Shown here: piece by piece, positions 35,592-43,669 of the stretch
How the letters are laid out: every line of letters starts with the position of its first letter
Position numbering within the stretch: the stretch's first letter is position 1
Source: JBBPYR01 sp038199755
GTDB lineage: Bacteria; Chloroflexota; Ktedonobacteria; Ktedonobacterales; Ktedonobacteraceae
DNA: 57,897 nt
Direction of reading: 5' to 3'
Assembly (NCBI GenBank): GCA_038199755.1
Contig: JBBPYR010000235.1
Location: forward strand, 1-57,897
Notes under the pieces: model-generated
Told to the model about the DNA's origin: nothing
What the model saw: only the letters and a program-made list of their open reading frames with translations
The model's database searches: none
Program-made: the position numbers and the translations under genes

Positions 35592-35885
35592 CTATTGGCG
35601 CACGCGTTGGGTATAGCCAAGTCGCGGTCGCCAGAAGCTCTTGTTGATGTCAGACCAGAGCGTGCTGATTACCTGTAGCTCCTGTTTCACAGAAGCCACA
35701 TCGGATGGCCTTTTGCTTACATCCATATCGAGCATACTGGCGATGAGTATTTCGAGCTTGTTAATCAGCACATCCACCATGCTTGTGGTGAGTGATCCAG
35801 GGTCATAACTCATGATGAAGTAACGATTCTTGAAAAGTGTCTGGAGACGTAGCTCCCCTGGAAAAAAGGGCTGCTGGGAGACCAT
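35592..35885 (-). CDS. Small protein resembling the C-terminal end of a kinase domain
   Basis: About 97 aa. Residues about 48-77 (LIASMLDMDVSKRPSDVASV) match kinase subdomains X-XI (the conserved KRP of the last helix), but no ATP-binding or catalytic region precedes it. AAGGAG lies 8 bases before the ATG at 35885, so it may still be translated. It is either a kinase remnant that kept a ribosome-binding site or an independent small protein. The upstream 250 bases to 36133 hold no convincing gene. Confidence 0.5.
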   Translation of the reverse strand: MVSQQPFFPGELRLQTLFKNRYFIMSYDPGSLTTSMVDVLINKLEILIASMLDMDVSKRPSDVASVKQELQVISTLWSDINKSFWRPRLGYTQRVRQ

Positions 35886-36133
35886 AGCGTTAACTCCTTC
35901 ACTTGGTTGCATGTGAAGATCGTACAGCATAATCAGCCTAAAAAAGGACGCTACATCTTACTCACTCGCTACAAACGTAGTATACAAGCAAGAGAGGAAG
36001 GCCGCAAGTGAAGGATGGGTAGGTTTCAGTTGGATGAGGCATTTGTTGCCATAAATCCTCTGATGAGGTAAAATATCACGGGATAATATAGAATAAATAA
36101 GATAATTTTTCTCAGAAAGATTGTGAACAAGTA

Positions 36134-37309
36134 ATGAGTATCCCAACAAAAAATATTTCAAGTGGAACTCCTTCGGCTCCTAGACGCCGACGAAGACGCC
36201 TGTTCGTAATCGTGGGTATTGTGCTACTGGTGCTGCTTCTCCTTGGAGGGGGGGTGATCCTTGCGGCTAGTATCTATTTCTCAAACATTATTCTCCAAGT
36301 GCCTGATTTTACGACTCCCGTCTATGATACCCCTGTTCTGGCGGTAAGCGATACGACAGTCATGCTCAAGCGCATGGGAGATGACATGCATCCCGGCGAG
36401 TTTGAAATCGAATGGCCTGCAGGACAGGCTCTGGTTGGCTCGATCCTTTCCTCTGATAACAACTCAGTCACGCGCAAACTTCTTCTCAAAACGGGTCTGC
36501 TTACTACGGGTACATCGATATTCTGGACGCGCTATGTGTATACTGGTCAGATTAAAAGTAGTCTTGGGCTGACTATTAGCAATGTGCAAGTGCCAGATCC
36601 GTTGGGGGCAATGCCAGCCTACTATGTGCCGGGTAAGCTCAGCACATGGGCTGTTCTGGTGCATGGTCGTGGAGCTACTCGTGATGAAACGCTGCGCGCT
36701 TTTTTGCCACTCGCCCATCTTGGACTGCCGCTGCTCTCTATCTCGTATCGCAACGATCCCGGTGCTCCACATAGTTCAGATAGTGTGGGTCATTTAGGCG
36801 ATAGTGAGTGGCTGGATCTAGAGGCAGCAGTCAAATACGCACTTGCTCAGGGCGCACAGCATATTGTGCTGTATGGCTGGTCGCAAGGTGGTGCTGTGGT
36901 TGAGGTATTTCTGCATCATTCGAGCCTAGCTCACGTGGTACAAGCAATGATACTTGATGCTCCCCTTCTCGACTGGCCTGCGACACTGGCGTTCCAGGCC
37001 CAGAATATGGGAGTGCCTGGCTTCCTCGTCTACACTGCTGAGGGTGTTACGAGCATTCGCAGTGGCATTAACTTCGACGACCTGGTTCAGACGGGCAAGC
37101 CACAGCCCAATGTTCCCATCTTGCTTTTTCATGGTGTCAACGATACATCCACACCAGTCTCAGTCAGTGATGCCTTTGCTAAAGCTCACCCTGATATTGT
37201 CACCTACGTGCGCGTGCCTAATGTCGAACATACCGAAGCCTGGAATGATAATCCGCAGATGTATGATGACGAGCTGACGACGTTTCTGAAGCAGAAGTTG
37301 TCATTGTAG
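36134..37309 (+). CDS. Membrane-anchored alpha/beta hydrolase
   Basis: 391 aa. A basic stretch (RRRRRR, 18-23) precedes one membrane helix (about 24-48), leaving the enzyme outside. The hydrolase has the HGRG oxyanion loop (VLVHGRGATRDE), nucleophile GWSQGG, acid in GVNDTSTP and base in VEHTEAW. It belongs to the FrsA/BAAT-like or S9-like esterase/peptidase branch; the substrate is unknown. The start has no strong Shine-Dalgarno (TTGTGAACAAGTA). It converges with the GH63-like gene across a long hairpin. Confidence 0.82.
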   Translation: MSIPTKNISSGTPSAPRRRRRRLFVIVGIVLLVLLLLGGGVILAASIYFSNIILQVPDFTTPVYDTPVLAVSDTTVMLKRMGDDMHPGEFEIEWPAGQALVGSILSSDNNSVTRKLLLKTGLLTTGTSIFWTRYVYTGQIKSSLGLTISNVQVPDPLGAMPAYYVPGKLSTWAVLVHGRGATRDETLRAFLPLAHLGLPLLSISYRNDPGAPHSSDSVGHLGDSEWLDLEAAVKYALAQGAQHIVLYGWSQGGAVVEVFLHHSSLAHVVQAMILDAPLLDWPATLAFQAQNMGVPGFLVYTAEGVTSIRSGINFDDLVQTGKPQPNVPILLFHGVNDTSTPVSVSDAFAKAHPDIVTYVRVPNVEHTEAWNDNPQMYDDELTTFLKQKLSL

Positions 37310-37373
37310 GGCTTATTGATGTCATAGGAGGTGCGAACACTGCTCATCTTCTTGTACGAGTCCAATGAAGGTT

Positions 37374-37421
37374 GTAAAGTTGAGAGCAGGCATCTGTACA
37401 GATACCTGCTCTCAACTTTAC
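37374..37421. terminator. Bidirectional terminator hairpin between convergent genes
   Basis: The arms 37374-37390 and 37405-37421 are complementary over 17 bases (GTAAAGTTGAGAGCAGG). The interior ATCTGTACAGAT (37392-37403) is itself palindromic, so the stem continues after one mismatch. It lies between the stops at 37309 and 37427. Confidence 0.7.
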
Positions 37422-37426
37422 TGCGG

Positions 37427-40177
37427 CTACGAGACCTGCACCTGCTCATCATCATCATGGGTGTGTTCGACGTGTTCGTGTTCGGGGTCGGTGGTGCCAA
37501 CATCGTAGAGTAGGCGAATGATGAGCGAGGTCCAGCCCGTTTGATGGTTGGCTCCCAGTCCTTTGCCGTTGTCGCCGTGGAAGTATTCGTGGAAGAACAG
37601 CAACTTGTTCCAGTTGGGGTCTGTGCCATAGCGGGTGTCCGTGCCATACCACGCAGGCTGCCCCTGATTGTCCGTCACGAAGAGGCTGATGATGCGTTTG
37701 GCAAGTTCGCGTGAGACATCGAGCAGGTTCATCATCTTGCCGGAGCCAGTCGGGTACTCGACTTGCAGCGTGTCGCCATAAAAGTGATAGAAGCGTTCGA
37801 GTGCCTCGACAAGCAGGTAGTTGATGGGGAACCAGATGGGGCCACGCCAATTGGAGTTGCCGCCGAACAAGCCAATCGTCGATTCGCCGGGCATATAGGT
37901 AACGCGAAAATCCTCGCCATCCGCCATCAATTCATAGGGATGCTCAAGGTGAACACGTGAAAGCGAGCGAATGCCGTAGGGTGAGAGGAATTCTTGCTCA
38001 TCCAGCATGTAGCGCAGTACCCGAATCAAGCGTTCGCGTGAGAGGATCGCCAGCAGGCGGTGCGTGTGCTTGTGCTGGCCACCCATCTCCATATAGGAAA
38101 TGTAGCGTGAGAGGTCCTTGCGGTTTTCCAGGAACCAGTTCAAGCGTTTGCTGAAGCCAGTCAGGTTCTCGATATCCTCTCCCTCCAGCACCTCAACGGC
38201 CAGCAGAGGGATCAGCCCCACAACTGAACGTGTGTAGAGAGGGCGTGCATCCTGCCCATCTATCAAGATTTGATCGTAGTAAAAACCTGACGCCTCATCC
38301 CAGAGACCATGCCCGCCAATTGTGTTGATGGCATCCACAATATCGATGAAGTGCTCGAAAAATTTCGAGGCGATGTCCTCATAGGCAGGATCGTGCGTCG
38401 CCAGTTCCAGTGCCATCGCTAACATGGTCGAGCAGTAGAAGGCCATCCACGCCGTGCCATCGGCCTGTTCCAATTGTCCGCCCGTAGGTAGCGGTTTGGA
38501 GCGATCGAAGATGCTGATGTTATCCAGTCCCAGGAAGCCACCACCAAACACCTGCTTGCCCGCAATGTCCTTGCGGTTGACCCACCATGTGAAGTTGAGC
38601 AGCAACTTCTGAAAGGTACGTTCCAGAAAGAGCACGTCACGCTGCCCACGTGGACCCGTCATTTTGTAGACACGCCAGCAGGCCCAGGCATGCACAGGAG
38701 GGTTGACATCAGAGAAGGCCCATTCGTAGGCTGGTATTTGTCCGTTAGGGTGCATATACCATTCGCGTAACAGCAAGATAAGCTGCTCCTTCGCGAAGGC
38801 GGGGTCAAGCTGCGAAAAAGGGATCATATGAAATGACAGGTCCCACGCCGCATACCACGGATACTCCCACTTATCGGGCATGGAGATCACGTCGCGGTTA
38901 AATAGATTATCCCAATCACTGTTGCGCCCATTGAGGCGGCTGGCAGGTGGCGTTGGCTGCGCGGGATCACCCTTGAGCCATGTATGCACATCATACATGT
39001 AGAGTTGCTTGCTCCATAGCAGGCTCGCATTGGCCTGTCGCGCCACCTTGTACGCCTCTTCGCTCAAAGTACTTGGCATCTTGGCGGCATAAAACTCGTC
39101 GGTCTCTTTGATGCGCTGCGTAAAGATCGCGTCAAAGTTGTCGCTGAAAGGTACTAACTCTGCGTCTTGCAAAGCGAACAAGCGAAGGCGTATGGTGACG
39201 CTTTCACCTGCGGCGAGCGTAAAGAAATAATGTGCGGCAGTCTTGGTGCCAGTTGGCTGTGAGTTTACGGCATCCGTCTTGCCATGGATAAGATATTCGT
39301 GGAAGGCATCCTTGACGTAAGGGTTACTGTTCTGCCCGTTATAGAGTCGCTGCACATTCGTCTCGTTGTCGGTGAAGAGGTAGGTGGGCATGATACCAGC
39401 ACACGGGTGTTCAGTATCCATGCGAAAATTGCCGAGCGTATTGTGCTCGGCCATTAAAGCACCATCAACGGTGCCGACAATCTGTGGCTTGGGCCCGTAA
39501 CCCTCGCCAATTTCACCCCAAGACCAGACATTGCGAAACCAGAGTGTAGGCAACAAGTGTAATGGGGCCGCATCAGGCCCGTGATTAACGGCGGTGATGC
39601 GAATGAGTACGTCATCGGGGCCGTTCTTGGCATATTCAGTGGTGATATCAAAGTAGCGGTTCTGGTCGAAGATGCCTGTATCGACGAGTTCAAACTCTGG
39701 GTCGTTGCGTGTGCGTCGCTTGTTCTCGTCGAGCAACCATTGATAAGGATACGCCGCCTGGGGATACTTGTAAAGTGCCTTCATGTACGAGTGGGTTGGT
39801 GTAGAGTCGAGGTAGTAGTAGCACTCCTTCACATCCTCGCCATGGTTGCCTTCGGGACCGCTCAGGCCGAAGAGTCGCTCTTTGAGAATGGGGTCTTGCC
39901 CGTTCCATAATGCCAGCCCAAAACAGAGGCGACCCTCGCGATCACTGATACCCATCAGACCATCTTCGCCCCAACGATAGGCGCGGCTGCGCGCATGGTC
40001 ATGGGGGAAGTAGTCCCAGGCCGCGCCATCCGCGGAATAGTCTTCGCGTACAGTACCCCATTGACGCTCGGAAAGGTATGGTCCCCAGCGTTTCCAGTTC
40101 TGGGTGCGCTGCATGTCTTCCGCGAGGCGTTGTTCTTCGGCGGTAAGCATGGGCGCGGGTGTTGGTGTTTGCGACAT
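37427..40177 (-). CDS. GH63/MGH1-like glucosidase
   Basis: 916 aa, an (alpha/alpha)6-type glycosidase of the GH63/mannosylglycerate-hydrolase-like group. An N-terminal beta domain (about 1-330) contains RWGEDGLMGISDREGRLCFG and LWNGQDP. The catalytic part has WYAAWDLSFHMIPFSQLD (Asp in AWDL as candidate general acid), LDNISIFDRSKPLP and GGNSNWRGPIWFPINYLLVE. These enzymes release glucose or mannose from short oligosaccharides or glycerate glycosides; exact specificity cannot be read. There is no signal peptide, so it acts in the cytoplasm. AAGGA lies 9 bases before the ATG. Confidence 0.86.
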   Translation of the reverse strand: MSQTPTPAPMLTAEEQRLAEDMQRTQNWKRWGPYLSERQWGTVREDYSADGAAWDYFPHDHARSRAYRWGEDGLMGISDREGRLCFGLALWNGQDPILKERLFGLSGPEGNHGEDVKECYYYLDSTPTHSYMKALYKYPQAAYPYQWLLDENKRRTRNDPEFELVDTGIFDQNRYFDITTEYAKNGPDDVLIRITAVNHGPDAAPLHLLPTLWFRNVWSWGEIGEGYGPKPQIVGTVDGALMAEHNTLGNFRMDTEHPCAGIMPTYLFTDNETNVQRLYNGQNSNPYVKDAFHEYLIHGKTDAVNSQPTGTKTAAHYFFTLAAGESVTIRLRLFALQDAELVPFSDNFDAIFTQRIKETDEFYAAKMPSTLSEEAYKVARQANASLLWSKQLYMYDVHTWLKGDPAQPTPPASRLNGRNSDWDNLFNRDVISMPDKWEYPWYAAWDLSFHMIPFSQLDPAFAKEQLILLLREWYMHPNGQIPAYEWAFSDVNPPVHAWACWRVYKMTGPRGQRDVLFLERTFQKLLLNFTWWVNRKDIAGKQVFGGGFLGLDNISIFDRSKPLPTGGQLEQADGTAWMAFYCSTMLAMALELATHDPAYEDIASKFFEHFIDIVDAINTIGGHGLWDEASGFYYDQILIDGQDARPLYTRSVVGLIPLLAVEVLEGEDIENLTGFSKRLNWFLENRKDLSRYISYMEMGGQHKHTHRLLAILSRERLIRVLRYMLDEQEFLSPYGIRSLSRVHLEHPYELMADGEDFRVTYMPGESTIGLFGGNSNWRGPIWFPINYLLVEALERFYHFYGDTLQVEYPTGSGKMMNLLDVSRELAKRIISLFVTDNQGQPAWYGTDTRYGTDPNWNKLLFFHEYFHGDNGKGLGANHQTGWTSLIIRLLYDVGTTDPEHEHVEHTHDDDEQVQVS

Positions 40178-40280
40178 ACGTGTTTTCCTTCTATCCTCAA
40201 TAAAGAATTTTCATCGCCATAATTGTAAAAGCGCGACCTTGCAATGTCAAGCAAACAGTGTTTATTGAATTTTTAACAAA

Positions 40281-40528
40281 TAAGCAGCAGCGAAGCGCGC
40301 TGCACGCCCGTAGGGGCCAGCATCAGCGCGCCCTCGTGACCAGTGAAGGTGCGATTCGCCAACAGGCACGAGGGCGCGCTGATGCACATTTACTAATGAA
40401 CCTGGTCATCAGAGAAACCCATCCGTAGGGACCAGATTTATCGCGTCCCGAGGCGATTTATCGCCTGTGATCCGACGAATCTCGCCTGATAAATCAGGCG
40501 TGGGACGCGATAAATCTGGTCCCTACGG
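40281..40528. repeat. Composite GTAGGG-head repeats upstream of the arsR gene
   Basis: A GCAGCGAAGCGCGCTGC hairpin (40285-40302) is followed by a copy with a different stem: GCATCAGCGCGCCCTCGTG (40320-40338) pairs perfectly with 40367-40385. The spacer TTTACTAATGAACCTGGT..CCCAT follows. A complete 106-bp copy (40423-40528) has arms CCGTAGGGACCAGATTTATC/complement and inner GGCGAT/ATCGCC, CCTGAT/ATCAGG hairpins. It fills most of the 410-bp gap between the GH63-like and arsR genes. Confidence 0.8.
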
Positions 40529-40542
40529 ATCTTGATGGAACA

Positions 40543-40590
40543 TTAATTAAGTATTGACTTAATTAAGGAAATGCTTTACAATATGGATAT
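40543..40590 (+). promoter_or_regulatory. sigma70-type promoter with palindromic operator for the arsR gene
   Basis: TTGACT (40554-40559), a 17-base spacer and TACAAT (40577-40582) form a near-consensus promoter. A perfect palindrome (TTAATTAAGT / ACTTAATTAA, 40543-40566, 4-base centre) overlaps the -35, as expected for an autorepressing ArsR-family dimer. The predicted +1 falls at about 40589-40591, so the transcript appears leaderless. Confidence 0.75.
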
Positions 40591-40911
40591 ATGGATATGT
40601 TTGTTGCGCTTGCAGACCCCACGAGAAGGAGCATTTTAGAACTCCTTGCTAACCGTGGTGAGTTATCTGCTACTGCTATCTATGAGCAGTTTTCTATCAG
40701 TCCACAAGCGGTTTCACAGCATCTAAAAGTCTTGCGTGAGGCAAACTTAGTGGAGATGGAAAAGCGTGCGCAAACCCATATGTACCGCCTTAATCCTCAT
40801 ACCCTGTCTCAATTTGAACAATGGGTGATGCAAACGAAGTTGCGGTGGAGTGAACGTTTTGATGCATTAGATGTAGTACTCGAACGTGAAAAGCAGAAGG
40901 GAGATGAATAA
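40591..40911 (+). CDS. ArsR-family winged-helix transcriptional regulator
   Basis: 106 aa. ALADPTRRSILELLANRGELSA and the recognition helix ISPQAVSQHLKVLREANLV are family-typical. Metal-binding cysteines are absent, so it belongs to the non-metal-sensing, SRPBCC-linked ArsR group. A second in-frame ATG is two codons downstream. No Shine-Dalgarno is in range; the promoter at 40554-40582 places the mRNA start at the ATG. It is 3 bases upstream of the SRPBCC gene and likely represses the operon. Confidence 0.9.
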   Translation: MDMFVALADPTRRSILELLANRGELSATAIYEQFSISPQAVSQHLKVLREANLVEMEKRAQTHMYRLNPHTLSQFEQWVMQTKLRWSERFDALDVVLEREKQKGDE

Positions 40912-40914
40912 CGT

Positions 40915-41400
40915 ATGGCAGCAAATACAACGGATATTAACGCGGAACCAGGGAAACAAGAAATAGTCATCACCCGCGAATTCGATGCGCCACGAGAACT
41001 GGTTTTTAAAGCCATTACGGACCCCAAACTGGTGCCGCAATGGTGGGGACCGCGCTACCTTTCGACCGAGGTTGATAAGATGGACGTGAGACCCGGTGGT
41101 CAGTGGCGCTTTATCAATCGGGACGCCGAAGGAAACGAATACGCCTTTCATGGCGTCTATCACGAAATCCTTGCACCTGAGCGAATTATTGACACCTTTG
41201 AGTTTGAAGGGCTACCGGAAACCGGACATGTGATTCTGGAGACGATGAAACTTGAGGCACTGCCTGGCGGAAGAACCAGATTAACCACTCAATCAGTCTT
41301 CCAGTCAGTTGCTGACCGCGATGGCATGCTCCAAACTGATATGGCAGAGGGTGTCAAAGATACCTATAATCGTCTTGCTGAACTACTCAAGAAGATGTAG
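40915..41400 (+). CDS. SRPBCC (AHSA1/CalC-like) protein
   Basis: 161 aa of the START-like AHSA1 family. ITREFDAPRELVFKAITDPK is the standard N terminus, QWWGPRYLSTEVDKMDVRPG and GQWRFINRD follow, and GMLQTDMAEGVKDTYNRLAE is the closing helix. The fold binds hydrophobic ligands; function in ArsR-linked operons is unknown. GGGAG lies about 10 bases before the ATG. Normally a VOC or second small gene follows; here an IscB element intervenes. Confidence 0.88.
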   Translation: MAANTTDINAEPGKQEIVITREFDAPRELVFKAITDPKLVPQWWGPRYLSTEVDKMDVRPGGQWRFINRDAEGNEYAFHGVYHEILAPERIIDTFEFEGLPETGHVILETMKLEALPGGRTRLTTQSVFQSVADRDGMLQTDMAEGVKDTYNRLAELLKKM

Positions 41401-41456
41401 TAGCGCGATGTTTCTTTTGCACGCTGTACAGATCATCGTTTCTTGGGTTGTGATAG

Positions 41457-41690
41457 TGTCAAGAACCCCTCCCGTTGAACGGGAGAGGCTTGTGAGAGCA
41501 AGTCGATTTTGACCAGACGAGAGCGAAAGCTCCGTTAGAGGCGAATGTATAGGTATCGGCAAATGCGTTGCCAGTTTGCCGCGCTACGGACATCAGTTAA
41601 ACAGACCTACGGGAGAAAGTCAGTGCTGATGGTATCTGAAACCGCTTCTAACCTTGTCGAGGCACACATTACCAACGAAAGTTGAGGCTC
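41457..41690 (+). ncRNA. omegaRNA / HEARO-type guide RNA upstream of iscB
   Basis: The 230 bases before iscB are non-coding but strongly structured. Local stems are CTCCCG/CGGGAG (41469-41485), GGCTTG/CAAGTC (41487-41504), GAGC-GAAA-GCTC (41521-41532, extended by ACG/CGT) and CGGCAAA/TTTGCCG (41557-41581). Long-range pairs are GTTAGAGGCG (41534-41543) with CGCTTCTAAC (41643-41652) and CATCAG (41591-41596) with CTGATG. This layout is that of HEARO RNAs, whose 5' end carries the guide copied from the left flank. The guide would then be the sequence just before 41457. Confidence 0.78.
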
Positions 41691-41693
41691 ATT

Positions 41694-43001
41694 ATGAGCA
41701 ACGTTTTTGTCATCGATACAAAGAAACAGGTGTTGAATCCTGTCCATCCGGTGCGAGCACGTTTGCTGCTCACACAGGGCAAAGCGGCGGTGTTCAGGAG
41801 ATACCCATTTACCATTATCCTCAAACGTGAGGTAGAGCATCCAGAGGTGCAACCATTACGTTTAAAGATTGACCCGGGCAGCAAAACAACAGGACTTGCC
41901 ATCGTCAATGACGCTACGGGTGAGGGTGTTTGGGGCGCGGAACTCTCCCATAGAGGGCAAGCCATCAAGCATGCGCTTGAGTCACGCCGTGCTCTTCGTC
42001 GCTCACGACGCAACCGCACAACACGGTATAGGAAACCACGTTTTAACAATCGGTTACGCAACAAAGAGGGATGGTTGCCGCCTTCTCTGATGAGCCGTGT
42101 TCACAACATTCTCACTTGGGTAGCACGTTTGCAACGCTATGCACCTATCAAAGCCCTCTCGCAAGAGTTGGTGAAGTTCGATATGCACCTCTTAGAGAAC
42201 CCTGCTATTGAGGGCATGGGCTATCAACAAGGGACGCTCGCAGGGTATGAACTGCGTGAATATCTTCTAGAGAAGTGGAACCGTCAATGCGCCTACTGTG
42301 GTGCAAAGGATGTTCCATTGCAGATAGAGCACATTCATCCTCGTACAAAAGGCGGCTCTCGTCGGGAAAGCAATCTCACAATAGCTTGTGAGCCATGCAA
42401 CCAACGCAAAGGCAAACAGGATATCCGCGATTTCCTTAAGCACAAGCCCGATGTGTTGAAGAAGGTGCTGGCACACGCAAAGATGCCGCTGAAAGATGCC
42501 GCTGCCGTGAATGCAACGAGGTGGGAACTCTACCGCCGTTTGCAACAAACGGGCTTACCCGTTGAAGTCGGAACAGGTGGACGGACCAAGTTCAACCGCT
42601 CTACACGCAATTTGGACAAATCACACTGGATTGATGCGGCCTGTGTTGGTGCCTCTACTCCTGCTGTCTTGTTTTTTGAGAAGGTTCGTCCTTTGCTCAT
42701 CAAAGCTATGGGACATGGGCGGAGACAGATGTGCGTTCCCGATAAATACGGATTTCCCAAGCAGCATAAAGCACGTCAAAAGTCTTTCATGGGCTATCAA
42801 ACGGGGGATATCGTCAAAGCCAGTATTCCTCAAGGGAAGTATCAGGGAACCCATGAAGGACGTATTGCGATACGGTTTCGTCCGTCGTTTCGCTTGAACG
42901 GCTTTGATGTGGCTCCCAAATATCTGACAAGACTTCATCGCAATGATGGCTATAGCTATGAGAAAGGAGGGTCGCATTCCTCCCTCAGCCTGAAGGCGTG
43001 A
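41694..43001 (+). CDS. iscB: IscB RNA-guided endonuclease (RuvC-HNH)
   Basis: 435 aa, typical of IscB. The N-terminal PLMP domain reads VHPVRARLLLTQGKAAVFRR. RuvC-I follows (KIDPGSKTTGLAI, Asp60), then an Arg-rich bridge helix (about 95-120), RuvC-II (ALSQELVKFD, Glu158) and an inserted HNH domain with CAYC/CEPC zinc pairs and IEHIHPRTKGG (His213). RuvC-III is SHWIDAACVG (His311, Asp314). A C-terminal TAM-interacting-type domain ends the protein. All catalytic residues are intact. Start: ATG with GAGG 6 bases upstream. IscB uses its omegaRNA to nick or cut DNA next to a target-adjacent motif; it is the ancestor-type of Cas9. The stop codon lies in the element's right-end hairpin. Confidence 0.95.
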   Translation: MSNVFVIDTKKQVLNPVHPVRARLLLTQGKAAVFRRYPFTIILKREVEHPEVQPLRLKIDPGSKTTGLAIVNDATGEGVWGAELSHRGQAIKHALESRRALRRSRRNRTTRYRKPRFNNRLRNKEGWLPPSLMSRVHNILTWVARLQRYAPIKALSQELVKFDMHLLENPAIEGMGYQQGTLAGYELREYLLEKWNRQCAYCGAKDVPLQIEHIHPRTKGGSRRESNLTIACEPCNQRKGKQDIRDFLKHKPDVLKKVLAHAKMPLKDAAAVNATRWELYRRLQQTGLPVEVGTGGRTKFNRSTRNLDKSHWIDAACVGASTPAVLFFEKVRPLLIKAMGHGRRQMCVPDKYGFPKQHKARQKSFMGYQTGDIVKASIPQGKYQGTHEGRIAIRFRPSFRLNGFDVAPKYLTRLHRNDGYSYEKGGSHSSLSLKA

Positions 43002-43004
43002 GGG
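42982..43004 (+). other. Right-end hairpin of the IscB element, overlapping the iscB stop codon
   Basis: CCCTCAGCC (42982-42990), loop TGAA, GGC, a bulged G and TGAGGG (to 43004) fold into an imperfect hairpin of the kind Y1 transposases recognise. The TGA stop (42999-43001) is part of its 3' arm. Confidence 0.7.
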
Positions 43005-43022
43005 TCCCCTGCGACAACGTTT

Positions 43023-43394
43023 ATGGAAATGAAACTTGAGGTTGTGCCGATACCAGTTACTGATATTGATCGGGCCAAGACCTTTTACGTTGAAAAGGCC
43101 GGATTTCACCTAGACCATGATGTACAGCCTGGTAACGGCATGAGGTTTGTCCAACTCACACCACCGGGGTCGGCATGTTCGATCGTTATTGGGACTAGTA
43201 TGGGTCTGGCTGACCCAGGCTCAATTCGAGGGCTGCATTTAGTCGTAAAGGACATACACAAGGTTCGCGAAGTGCTCGCTGGCCAGGGCGTTGAAGTGGG
43301 CGCGGTTGACGATTTGGGGGGAGTTATGTATGTCTCCTTCAGCGATCCCGATGGTAACTCGTGGCTCTTGCAGGAAATATCCCCTCGCCAGTAA
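43023..43394 (+). CDS. VOC-superfamily (glyoxalase/dioxygenase-fold) protein
   Basis: 123 aa, one glyoxalase-type domain: VVPIPVTDIDRAKTFYVEKA and the C-terminal YVSFSDPDGNSWLLQEI are the two halves. The third-position metal ligands of enzymatic members are only partly conserved, so it may bind ligands or confer resistance. The ATG at 43023 or 43029 is possible; neither has a good Shine-Dalgarno, the sequence immediately before being the IscB right end. VOC genes often follow ArsR-SRPBCC pairs, so the element probably split this operon. A terminator follows at 43468. Confidence 0.85.
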   Translation: MEMKLEVVPIPVTDIDRAKTFYVEKAGFHLDHDVQPGNGMRFVQLTPPGSACSIVIGTSMGLADPGSIRGLHLVVKDIHKVREVLAGQGVEVGAVDDLGGVMYVSFSDPDGNSWLLQEISPRQ

Positions 43395-43467
43395 CACAGG
43401 TTTTTAGGCCACTGGGAAAGGACGTTTTCCCTGATTGACGCCTATCAAAGCCATTTTTGACACTTTT

Positions 43468-43506
43468 AAGCTCTGCTACTGATACTATTGGTAGCAGAGC
43501 TTTTTT
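43468..43506 (+). terminator. Rho-independent terminator after the VOC gene
   Basis: AAGCTCTGCTAC (43468-43479) pairs with GTAGCAGAGCTT (43491-43502), an 11-base loop between, followed by a run of six T (43501-43506). Confidence 0.85.
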
Positions 43507-43669
43507 ATGTTTTTGGCTTGTGTCGTTATTGCACGTTGTCTGTTTAGCGAGTGGCTGTGCTCTGCTCATCTACATTTAACAATGCTTTAATATTTTGTTA
43601 AAACCTGTCGCCTATGATTGGTCTGGTTACTTCTTATGTAACGTAGAATACTCTTTCAGGGGGATTTTC

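Larger units (their letters stand above)
41455..43020 (+). mobile_element. Non-autonomous IS200/IS605-type element carrying iscB and its omegaRNA
   Basis: The approximate element comprises the structured omegaRNA region (about 41457-41690), iscB (41694-43001) and a right end with hairpins at 42966-43015. In this right end GTCGCA (42971-42976) pairs with TGCGAC (43010-43015) around a CCCTCAGCC-TGAA-GGC(G)TGAGGG hairpin (42982-43004). No tnpA is present, so it depends on a transposase in trans or is immobile. It sits between the ArsR-SRPBCC genes and a VOC gene. Single-strand-type IS200/IS605 elements make no target duplication, so exact ends are uncertain by some tens of bases. Confidence 0.75.

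Noticed and set aside
35958..36161. Reverse-strand open frame of 67 codons
   Set aside because: It overlaps the start of the hydrolase at 36134, has no ribosome-binding site and no recognisable motif.
41682..43001. Identification of the nuclease as TnpB or Cas9
   Set aside because: The PLMP N terminus, short RuvC with one HNH insert and 435-aa length fit IscB; TnpB has no HNH and Cas9 has a large REC lobe.
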